This document shows positions 13,045 through 18,899 of a DNA stretch of 40,200 bases, piece after piece (the stretch's first letter is position 1; every line of letters begins with the position of its first letter). This stretch comes from a virus. The stretch spans positions 1-40,200 of IMG/VR virus record IMGVR_UViG_3300025655_000093; one strand, 5' to 3'. The notes under the pieces were generated by a model, which did not search any database, was not told where the DNA came from, and saw only the letters and a program-made list of their open reading frames with translations. The translations under genes and the position numbers were made by a program.

Positions 13045-13092
13045 AGTAACCATTGTTACTGTGCTTGACACCACAGGCTAAGAACGTAGACT
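13045..13092 (+). promoter_or_regulatory. promoter with adjacent palindromic operator
   Basis: A perfect TTGACA (13065-13070) is 16 bp before TAGACT (13087-13092), pointing at the small gene at 13121. Directly upstream is the inverted repeat AGTAAC-CATT-GTTACT (13045-13060), placed between this promoter and the divergent gene 12751-12996. This is a likely early promoter with a regulator site. Confidence 0.6.
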
Positions 13093-13120
13093 GGCACTGG
13101 CTTCTCAGCTCTCAGCTACA

Positions 13121-13258
13121 ATGGCAAAGAAATCGTTAAGCGGAAACACTCACAAAGAATCAGTCCCCAAGCGCACCTCCATTGGTCACGGACGCCGTAA
13201 GCGCGGATCGTTTGCTGCTCATGGAGAAAAAAAATATAGGGGACAAGGAAAAGGATGA
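13121..13258 (+). CDS. small basic cyanophage protein, 45 aa
   Basis: A 45-aa Lys/Arg-rich protein starting MAKKSLSGNTHKESVPKRTS, then IGHGRRKRGSF and ending KYRGQGKG. The N-terminal VPKRTSIG and C-terminal YRGQGK elements are typical of a small basic protein family seen in marine and freshwater cyanophages, function unknown. It is the first gene after the TTGACA promoter and so is probably expressed early. Composition suggests nucleic-acid binding. Confidence 0.7.
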   Translation: MAKKSLSGNTHKESVPKRTSIGHGRRKRGSFAAHGEKKYRGQGKG

Positions 13259-13314
13259 TCTCTCGACCTGGAGGATGTCGTTAAAAGCCTCACTGCACAC
13301 ACCAACCGACCGTA

Positions 13315-14181
13315 ATGAACGTAACTGAATCCCAGCTTTCTGAAGCTCAACGCTTGATCTATGGGCGTCGTCGCATCATTGATGCCCTCTATCAAGAAGA
13401 TCCTGATCGTTACAAAGTTCTGCAGGCTACAGATATTCAATCCATTTCTCTTCAGGAAGATCTGGTTTGTTTGGAGTTAGCGGATACCCAACTCTATATA
13501 GAGAGGGCAAAAATTCTCAAAAATTTTTGGGAGCATCGAACTCGCACTCCTTCCTATTTTGATTACAAGGTCTGGAGCCAAGCACTAGCTTCTCGCCCTT
13601 GGCAAGGTACACCGATTGCTGCTTTGGATTACGGTCCATCGCCAGTGACTGATGCCCTCCAGCCGCTGCTGGGTAGGGCTCCGCGCATTCAAACCGATAA
13701 GGACGGTGTGCAGAAGCTCTACTTTGTTATGGAGAAAGATGAGATGTGCAGCTGTGAATCATGGAACCAGATGCATGTTCATCGTCAAGAACTTTCAGAT
13801 GAATTCTCTACTTATACAGATATAAAATTTAAGCCGCTGTGTAAGCACTTGCAATGGTGCTCTGCTAATATGCTGCTCCATACGTTACGTTTTGAGGCCA
13901 GACAAGATGAGAAGGAATACAACCCGCGTATTTGTGTTTATTATTTTGATCACCGTCGTGGCTTGCTACTTTATCGCGTAACTTATGACGGTGTAAAAAC
14001 AGGTGGTCAATGGTTTCCTGTTGCTGGTTGGAAAGAAAAAGCTATCTATGACAACAATCACATGCCAACTGGTGCATGTTGGCAAATGTTTACTGATGCA
14101 CTGACACAGGATCCTCCTTTTAAATTGTCTCCTTATTCGCAAAGTCTTGGTCTTGTTATGAATTCAACACGCGCCCGCTAG
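13315..14181 (+). CDS. SWIM-type zinc-finger protein
   Basis: A 288-aa protein whose middle holds CSC (C145, C147) followed about 30 residues later by CKH (C176, H178). The CxCxnCxH arrangement is that of SWIM zinc fingers, which bind DNA or protein and occur in SNF2 ATPases, MuDR transposases and recombination mediators. No ATPase or nuclease motif is visible here. The C-terminal part ([20 protein letters not shown]) is beta-rich. It begins the long plus-strand run leading to RecB-like nuclease and primase-helicase, so a role in recombination or replication is plausible. Confidence 0.55.
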   Translation: MNVTESQLSEAQRLIYGRRRIIDALYQEDPDRYKVLQATDIQSISLQEDLVCLELADTQLYIERAKILKNFWEHRTRTPSYFDYKVWSQALASRPWQGTPIAALDYGPSPVTDALQPLLGRAPRIQTDKDGVQKLYFVMEKDEMCSCESWNQMHVHRQELSDEFSTYTDIKFKPLCKHLQWCSANMLLHTLRFEARQDEKEYNPRICVYYFDHRRGLLLYRVTYDGVKTGGQWFPVAGWKEKAIYDNNHMPTGACWQMFTDALTQDPPFKLSPYSQSLGLVMNSTRAR

Positions 14182-14216
14182 TTTATCTTTCATTTAGAAC
14201 ACATTGCACATTAACC

Positions 14217-14813
14217 ATGGCTGACAAACTTTCCCTCATTCAAATTGCTGAATCCATCCAACACATTGGATTCCTTAAGGATCTTCCTGATATTCCAGAA
14301 GATGAAAGGGCTCAACTGGAGCAGCATCTCCATGACTTAGCTTCTCGCCAGGAGTCTAAGTTTGATGCGATCATTGGCATGATCAAGAAGTGTGATGCTT
14401 ACATTGAAGCACTTCAAGATGAGATGCAGGAAATTAAGGATAACCTTGATGCCTGGAAGAAGAACAGGGAAAAGATGGTATCAATCATTAAGTTTGCTTA
14501 TCAGCAGGATCTGATTGATAACAAACCTACGGGTACTAAGTACCAGGCAACTATTCGTAAAACCAAGCCACGTCTCATTGACAACTTTGATCACTGGGAA
14601 GAGGAAGACCGTACTGAGTTCGGTCTCCGTAAAACCACAACAGTAACTAGGATCAAAGACAACACAGTTTTAGAGGTCAAGCAAGAGGATCTACCAGATA
14701 AAGATCGGGTGCGTGAAGCGCTTGCTACCGATGACGGTTCAGCTCCAGCATCTGCTCAGTTGGTGCCTGGATTCTCCTTTGTTTATGAGCGTCGTAAAAG
14801 GTTGAGTACCTGA
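14217..14813 (+). CDS. Gp157-like coiled-coil protein
   Basis: A 198-aa protein with a long coiled-coil (about residues 28-95, including [20 protein letters not shown]) followed by a beta segment ([20 protein letters not shown]) and a [11 protein letters not shown] end. This order matches the siphovirus Gp157 family, where a coiled-coil precedes an R-K-(N/P)-P-like strand. Gp157 proteins are found next to recombination and SSB genes; their activity is unclear. The start ATG at 14217 follows a 35-bp gap from the SWIM protein. Confidence 0.65.
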   Translation: MADKLSLIQIAESIQHIGFLKDLPDIPEDERAQLEQHLHDLASRQESKFDAIIGMIKKCDAYIEALQDEMQEIKDNLDAWKKNREKMVSIIKFAYQQDLIDNKPTGTKYQATIRKTKPRLIDNFDHWEEEDRTEFGLRKTTTVTRIKDNTVLEVKQEDLPDKDRVREALATDDGSAPASAQLVPGFSFVYERRKRLST

Positions 14814-14828
14814 TAAACTAAATGAGTT

Positions 14829-14908
14829 CCCCCTCTCTTTTCGATGGGGCTCACGGTTCAGGAGGCGTCCGATAACGTCTCCCCGTTTTCCTTACGCCAG
14901 TGAACCGT
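14829..14908 (+). promoter_or_regulatory. leader structure overlapping a start codon
   Basis: ACGGTTCA (14853-14860) pairs over 8 bp with TGAACCGT (14901-14908), which includes part of the GTG start codon (14900-14902) of the next gene. Nested inside, GGAGGCGT (14861-14868) pairs with ACGTCTCC (14875-14882) around a 6-nt loop, and CCCC/GGGG forms a hairpin just before. The nested 8-bp stems are unlikely by chance and the position would limit ribosome access. No Shine-Dalgarno sequence precedes the GTG. Confidence 0.45.
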
Positions 14909-15070
14909 CGTCAGCTCTGGCATCTCTGGGCAAAAGCACTCGGAGAAAAAACAGGACGCACCACATCAGAAGCAGATCGGGTTGCTCTTATCCGATCTAT
15001 CATCTTCCTTAGTTACTTCTTAACCAACTGTTTTATTGTGGCTGGTGTTATTCGCCACTGGAACAATTGA
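14900..15070 (+). CDS. conserved small membrane protein, 56 aa
   Basis: GTG 14900 opens a 56-aa protein: VNRRQLWHLWAKALGEKTGR, a short polar segment, then a hydrophobic span (about residues 34-48, IIFLSYFLTNCFIVAGVI) and RHWNN at the end. The LWAKALGEK start and GVIRHWN end recur in small proteins of many cyanophages, so the family is real although uncharacterised. It is predicted to be a single-pass inner-membrane protein. The start codon is partly inside the leader stem described at 14829-14908. Confidence 0.75.
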   Translation: MNRRQLWHLWAKALGEKTGRTTSEADRVALIRSIIFLSYFLTNCFIVAGVIRHWNN

Positions 15071-15159
15071 GTCTTGTTTGAGACTTAACACTTTCTCCCT
15101 ACCATCCCTAGGCTCCAGGCAAAAGGTCTGCTAATCTTGGTGCGGCCTCCTGCACCCCT

Positions 15160-15483
15160 ATGCCTGAGTTCTACTACAGCGACTACGACAATTATTTCGA
15201 TCTCTTTATTAAGCACTCTGAAAAGATTGCTAAGATGATGTCTCAGTTGAATTATCAAATTACTGAGCTTGGCATGTCTCCAATGCCAAGTCAAGATTTG
15301 CTTCGTATTACTATTGATCTTCTTTATTATGTTGACCAAACATATAAAAAAGAAAACAAGATCTCCGATAAGTACGACGTTCTAGATTTCCCGACCTCTG
15401 ATGAATTGCTTAATTCAATGCGATCTCTCCTCAAAGAAGAACTTGATCGGTACTTGGGATCTAGCGATGCAACCAACCAATGA
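15160..15483 (+). CDS. hypothetical helical protein, 107 aa
   Basis: A 107-aa protein starting MPEFYYSDYDNYFDLFIKHS, helical throughout, acidic and free of membrane segments. It overlaps the next gene by 17 bp. An 89-bp gap precedes it, with no clear ribosome site before the ATG. No family recognised. Confidence 0.6.
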   Translation: MPEFYYSDYDNYFDLFIKHSEKIAKMMSQLNYQITELGMSPMPSQDLLRITIDLLYYVDQTYKKENKISDKYDVLDFPTSDELLNSMRSLLKEELDRYLGSSDATNQ

Positions 15484-15703
15484 AACCGCTCAGTCCTGGA
15501 TCTGTGATGTTGATGAGGAAGGTGTTCTTACCTTCCCCGATGAACTCTGGGATCTCATGGGATGGAAAGAGGGTGACACTGTGGAGTTTGTTGACCAGGA
15601 AGATGGATCTTTTCTTCTCCAAAAGGTAGAAAATCCTGACAACCCTGCTTACACTGGAGTAGTTGAAAAAGCTACTCTTGAAACCAGTGATCAAGCTCCT
15701 TAA
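15467..15703 (+). CDS. AbrB/SpoVT-like DNA-binding protein
   Basis: ATG 15467 gives a 78-aa protein with a swapped-hairpin pattern: WICDVDEEGVLTFPDELWDL, MGWKEGDTVEF, then EDGSFLLQKV. The G-x-(L/I)-T-(F/L)-P-x-E-L-x-x-x-x-G-(W)-x-x-G-D core is that of AbrB/MazE/SpoVT regulators, which dimerise to bind DNA. Related cyanophage proteins may act as transcription regulators or as MazE-type antitoxins. No toxin gene lies beside it. It overlaps the genes on both sides by 17 bp. Confidence 0.65.
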   Translation: MQPTNETAQSWICDVDEEGVLTFPDELWDLMGWKEGDTVEFVDQEDGSFLLQKVENPDNPAYTGVVEKATLETSDQAP

Positions 15704-15872
15704 AGATAAATTAATCCGTAGGTTGAATGTACATCTGGTGTCTCGTTATGAGACGCCAGAAGTATCAACAGATTGGATTAATGGTTATCAACAAGCTATC
15801 AATGATTCTGAAAAGTTTCTTGATCAGCTTGAGATCTATGAACCCTACACTGAATGCGACTCTCAGAACTGA
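15687..15872 (+). CDS. hypothetical protein, 61 aa
   Basis: I place the start at GTG 15687, giving MIKLLKDKLIRRLNVHLVSR and a C-terminal WINGYQQAINDSEKFLDQLE helix. A TTG at 15663 is an alternative that would deepen the overlap with the AbrB-like gene. It overlaps the next gene by 19 bp. Helical and charged; no family recognised. Confidence 0.5.
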   Translation: MIKLLKDKLIRRLNVHLVSRYETPEVSTDWINGYQQAINDSEKFLDQLEIYEPYTECDSQN

Positions 15873-16267
15873 TCAACAAACTGCAGCGTTTTCATGATCT
15901 GTATCCACAGATTGATCCCCAGGTGACATTAACTGAAGTAGCTTATTGTAGCTATGATAAAAACAAAAAAGAACCTGAGTTTTTCTGTCGTACCGTTGAT
16001 AAGATTGGTTGTTTTGAATTGAAGACATTTTTGCATATTCCTTCAGAACAACTCTTCTCAGAACGCGGTCCCTATCTAAACATCTTCTATGAGGGGGATG
16101 TCATTGATAAGCCAGAAGATTACTGGAAAAACAATTACTTTGCTCAACATGCAAACAAACAAACTCGGTCAACTAATTCAAGCAGCTGCTCAGCACCAGA
16201 CGCAGGAACTCCAATGGATCAGCAACCTTTATCAGAAGAGGTTGAAGACTCTTATGGAAACAAATGA
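15854..16267 (+). CDS. hypothetical protein, 137 aa
   Basis: ATG 15854 opens a 137-aa protein: an N-terminal MRLSELINKLQRFHDLYPQI helix, a beta-rich middle, and a low-complexity Ser/Thr/Pro tail (about residues 99-137). The opening resembles small phage proteins that start with LxxLIxxLxxxxxxYP and sense or modify small ligands, but no active site is visible. The tail overlaps another reading frame (16149), which may explain its odd composition. Confidence 0.55.
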   Translation: MRLSELINKLQRFHDLYPQIDPQVTLTEVAYCSYDKNKKEPEFFCRTVDKIGCFELKTFLHIPSEQLFSERGPYLNIFYEGDVIDKPEDYWKNNYFAQHANKQTRSTNSSSCSAPDAGTPMDQQPLSEEVEDSYGNK

Positions 16268-16322
16268 GAAATATAATGAATGGAAGAACCTTAATTCCAA
16301 TGAAAACGCACAAACCACTTGA
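16149..16322 (+). CDS. small helical protein overlapping neighbours, 57 aa
   Basis: From ATG 16149 the frame encodes MQTNKLGQLIQAAAQHQTQE and a following Trp/Tyr-containing helix, 57 aa in all. It overlaps the end of the 15854 gene by 119 bp in another frame, and the start of the zinc protein gene. The amphipathic helical character looks protein-like, but long overlaps like this can be spurious. Confidence 0.4.
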   Translation: MQTNKLGQLIQAAAQHQTQELQWISNLYQKRLKTLMETNEKYNEWKNLNSNENAQTT

Positions 16323-16527
16323 CCTCCAGCAACCTGACTGGGTGTGTCGTGATTGTGGTGGACAGTGGGGACTGTGGTGGGACGGTGGTAACTACTCCGG
16401 CCCACCTCATCACTGTGCTACTTACCATAACGGATACTGCGGTGTCTGCGGTAAGAAGACCGGTGTAACAGAGGCTCGTGATTATGGTGGTTTAAAAGAA
16501 GGTTGGCATAAACCTTTGGTAAACTAA
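16300..16527 (+). CDS. small zinc-ribbon protein
   Basis: Starting at ATG 16300 the 75-aa protein shows a CRDC pair near residue 18, a HHC segment in the middle, and a CGVCGK pair followed by VTEARDYGG. Such CxxC...CxxC proteins with a VTExRDYG end are common in cyanophages and other phages; one or two zinc ions would be bound. Function is unknown; nucleic-acid or protein binding is likely. ATG codons at 16264 and 16276 are alternative starts. Confidence 0.7.
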   Translation: MKTHKPLDLQQPDWVCRDCGGQWGLWWDGGNYSGPPHHCATYHNGYCGVCGKKTGVTEARDYGGLKEGWHKPLVN

Positions 16528-16546
16528 AAGAAATACTTCGTTATTC

Positions 16547-16723
16547 ATGGAAGATCGTACTGAAGATCGCAAGGTTGACCGCGATACCGTTGAGCGCACC
16601 AAAGGTAAGCTCATGCAAAAAGCTGCTGAAAAGCGTAGTGAGAAAGAATCTGGTGGTAACAGTGGCGTAGAAACTGCTCGCCGTCGTTATGAAGAAAATC
16701 GTCGTCTCCAGGGTGTTGGCTGA
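16547..16723 (+). CDS. highly charged small protein, 58 aa
   Basis: A 58-aa protein starting MEDRTEDRKVDRDTVERTKG, with nearly half of the residues Arg, Lys, Glu or Asp and no hydrophobic core; it ends YEENRRLQGVG. It is probably disordered or a single helix that folds on a partner. The frame is clean and fills the gap between 16527 and 16777. No family recognised. Confidence 0.6.
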   Translation: MEDRTEDRKVDRDTVERTKGKLMQKAAEKRSEKESGGNSGVETARRRYEENRRLQGVG

Positions 16724-16737
16724 CGTTGCAAGTTAGT

Positions 16738-16747
16738 TAATACTTGC
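16738..16747 (+). promoter_or_regulatory. possible promoter box TAATACTTGC, second copy
   Basis: Same 10-mer as at 1093-1102, here 29 bp before the ATG at 16777. A TTGGCT stands 16 bp upstream. See the entry at 1073 for the comparison. Confidence 0.3.
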
Positions 16748-16776
16748 TAGTTTGGTGCTGTCGGCTTCTCTTTTAT

Positions 16777-17016
16777 ATGGCCCGCAGCACTAAACAAATT
16801 CGTTTTAAAGGTAAACCCTCCGAAATCCTGGAACCAATTGAGTTCGAGGGTTACACCATCAAGTCCCTTCGCCATGGGGTGACGGGACATGTTCTTTATT
16901 GCGCTCCTAGTGAGGAGTATGAATGGGAAGGCTGTTGGGGTATGGACCTTGAAACAGCTAAAAAGAATGTGCTGAAATTTAAAGAAGCACAGCAGTTACA
17001 ATCGAGTCAGACTTGA
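16777..17016 (+). CDS. hypothetical protein, 79 aa
   Basis: ATG 16777 begins MARSTKQIRFKGKPSEILEP, followed by a YTIKSLRHGVTGHVLYCAPS strand region and a basic helical end. An upstream alternative start would add a hydrophobic, Cys-rich leader unlike the rest, so I reject it. It looks like a small beta/alpha protein. No family recognised. Confidence 0.6.
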   Translation: MARSTKQIRFKGKPSEILEPIEFEGYTIKSLRHGVTGHVLYCAPSEEYEWEGCWGMDLETAKKNVLKFKEAQQLQSSQT

Positions 17017-17023
17017 ATTAAGC

Positions 17024-17284
17024 ATGGGACCGGCAAAGAATGACTTGATGGATGATCTTGCAATCTCCATCTATGAATACTTACACCAGGAGGCAACTGC
17101 CTTTCATGGTTCTTTGCTGGTCCTTATGCCAATCACTAAGATTGCAAAACAATTTGAACGCAACCACCGCACTATTACACGCCGCTTAACTGCTCTTAAA
17201 CATGAAGGGTTGATTCAACCTATCATCAAAAAAGATTACGTTACTCTGTATAGTGTAGCTAGCTTGGAGGATTCTGATGAGTGA
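17024..17284 (+). CDS. winged helix-turn-helix protein
   Basis: An 86-aa protein with the segment PITKIAKQFERNHRTITRRL followed by TALKHEGLIQ and a beta wing (DYVTLYSV). This is the helix-turn-helix plus wing of MarR/replication-initiator type regulators: a recognition helix (HRTITRRLTAL) and a G-hinge before the wing. It probably binds phage or host DNA. The ATG at 17048 is an alternative start. It overlaps the next gene by 8 bp. Confidence 0.65.
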   Translation: MGPAKNDLMDDLAISIYEYLHQEATAFHGSLLVLMPITKIAKQFERNHRTITRRLTALKHEGLIQPIIKKDYVTLYSVASLEDSDE

Positions 17285-17570
17285 ACGAGAACAAAACCCC
17301 GTTGCTGATCTCACGTTCCTTCTGGGCAGCTTCACTGATAACGGACGCTCGCTAAGGTCTTTTGTGAACCATCCCCAGGAATTAGCCATTACCATCTTGG
17401 TTTCTGGCCTGCTGGCTAACTCCAGGTGGGCTATGGATCCTGAAGACGCTATTAAAACTGCTTTTGTTATTCACGAAAAGATACAGAAAGAGGTCCAAAA
17501 CTACCAATCTCTGAAGTTCGTGAATAATGTGGAGGGGTGCTTCCGCCGTCCTGAACTCACAGAAGAATGA
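17277..17570 (+). CDS. hypothetical protein, 97 aa
   Basis: ATG 17277 overlaps the preceding stop by 8 bp. The protein starts MSEREQNPVADLTFLLGSFT and has a central Leu/Ala helix (ELAITILVSGLLANSRW). Helical, soluble, no recognised family. It overlaps the next gene by 4 bp (ATGA), so the three genes from 17024 to 17809 are probably co-translated. Confidence 0.6.
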   Translation: MSEREQNPVADLTFLLGSFTDNGRSLRSFVNHPQELAITILVSGLLANSRWAMDPEDAIKTAFVIHEKIQKEVQNYQSLKFVNNVEGCFRRPELTEE

Positions 17571-17809
17571 AACTTCCTTTCTACTTCGATGTTGACATCG
17601 AGTGGGGTCATGTCAGGGTTGGTCCCATGATTCTCACTTGGTTTAATTCAGACACCAGTTGGGACTCCTGGGGCAGCGTTGATATCCTTTGGAATTTTAA
17701 CTATTCCTTCCTTTTTGCTTTCCACGAATTTGTCCACCGTCCTTTCATTAAGGTCAGGAAGCTAGATCCTGAAATTTCAACAGCTTTGAGGGGGTCTAAA
17801 GAGCTGTAA
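17567..17809 (+). CDS. aromatic-rich hypothetical protein, 80 aa
   Basis: An 80-aa protein starting MKLPFYFDVDIEWGHVRVGP, very rich in Trp, Phe and Asp, predicted all-beta in its first half, with a basic C-terminus. It overlaps the preceding gene by an ATGA. No family recognised. Confidence 0.55.
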   Translation: MKLPFYFDVDIEWGHVRVGPMILTWFNSDTSWDSWGSVDILWNFNYSFLFAFHEFVHRPFIKVRKLDPEISTALRGSKEL

Positions 17810-17862
17810 CTCCTTGCAACTACAGGAATTCCTGCTACATTGCGTGGACTTGGGTTCCCTGG

Positions 17863-18780
17863 ATGCCTGCTGTTCTGGATGAAATTGCTGCAGACGTTAG
17901 CTTCATAGAGGAACTAGAGCGCAAGATTTATACGCCGTACTCTAAAACTGCATCGTATGAGCAGTTTTTGGATTACCGGTCCGAAGGAGATACTCGCTTA
18001 ACCGTTAACGGAAGCCGCCATTACAAGACTCCGTATGGTGCTCTACCGTCAGTTACTACCATCCTGTCAGCTACAGGTGGTAATAAAGCTGCATTAGAAC
18101 GCTGGGCTAAGAAAAATCCTGGTGGTCGAGAAGCTGCTGCCGCCAGGGGAACCAAGGTTCACTCCCTGATGGAGGAGTATCTGCTTGGGATCAATAAGAA
18201 TCCACAGATTGATGACCCTGAGATTGCTGAGTTTTGGTCTGGACTGCCAGAAAATTTAGACAAACTTGGTCGTGTTATCTGGGCGGAGTCACCTGTGGGT
18301 GACGCGTATCCTTGGACAAAGGGAGGAGACGGTGTTAGCAGAGTATGGCATCCTGGAGTCCATGAAACTGAGACATGGGGATTTGCAGGGGCTCCAGATA
18401 TTGTTGCAGAATATAAAGGCAAGGTTGTTCTTGGTGACCTCAAAACTAGTAATGGTCCCTACTATGGTAAGTGGCCTGGTCCAGATTGTCCAAAAAACGA
18501 GTACGGAATGAGGCGTGCTGGTTTTATGAAATATCAGAAATGTTTAATGCAATTAGGTGCTTATGCTATGGCATTAGAGCACACTGTTGGCATTATTCCA
18601 GAGATTCTTATGATTTTTGTAGCTACTAGGGAACGTTCTCAAGTGTTTGCTGTTCAGGGTGGCACCATCGAGAAGTACAAGAACAAGTGGTTAGATGCTG
18701 TAAACAAGTATTATTCTGAGATTCTTCCGGCTCTTGCTGAGACTGAAATTGATATGGAAGTAGTCAACGGCGACACTTGA
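17863..18780 (+). CDS. RecB/Cas4-like PD-(D/E)xK exonuclease
   Basis: A 305-aa nuclease. It has the LPSVTTIL segment and an ARGTKVHSLMEEYLLG helix (the GxxxHxxxE-like region that binds metal), then PDIVAEYKGKVVLGDLKTS with D179, D192 and K194 as catalytic core, and a QLGAYAMALE motif that follows in RecB-family nucleases. It would process DNA ends for recombination or degrade host DNA, working with the SSB and primase-helicase. Its length fits phage-encoded Cas4/RecB-like exonucleases. There is no CRISPR array or other Cas protein nearby. Confidence 0.85.
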   Translation: MPAVLDEIAADVSFIEELERKIYTPYSKTASYEQFLDYRSEGDTRLTVNGSRHYKTPYGALPSVTTILSATGGNKAALERWAKKNPGGREAAAARGTKVHSLMEEYLLGINKNPQIDDPEIAEFWSGLPENLDKLGRVIWAESPVGDAYPWTKGGDGVSRVWHPGVHETETWGFAGAPDIVAEYKGKVVLGDLKTSNGPYYGKWPGPDCPKNEYGMRRAGFMKYQKCLMQLGAYAMALEHTVGIIPEILMIFVATRERSQVFAVQGGTIEKYKNKWLDAVNKYYSEILPALAETEIDMEVVNGDT

Positions 18781-18899
18781 AGTACAGGTTTCTGCCCCGT
18801 ACATTAGAGGTACGAAGAAAAACGGTTGATCCTACACCAGCGTTGAAAACGCTTGCTACGTTGGCTCTGCCGTCTCCCTCTGACCTGCCATAACCTCCT
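18781..18899 (+). other. 119-bp leader of the primase gene
   Basis: No reading frame is supported in this gap. It contains a hairpin AGCGTT-GAA-AACGCT near 18840 and three GTAC tetramers near its start, and there is no Shine-Dalgarno sequence before the GTG start at 18900. It may be a 5' leader, but nothing more specific can be read. Confidence 0.3.

Noticed and set aside
17863-18780. CRISPR-associated Cas4
   Set aside because: No direct-repeat array or other cas gene is present. The nuclease fits a phage RecB-like exonuclease.
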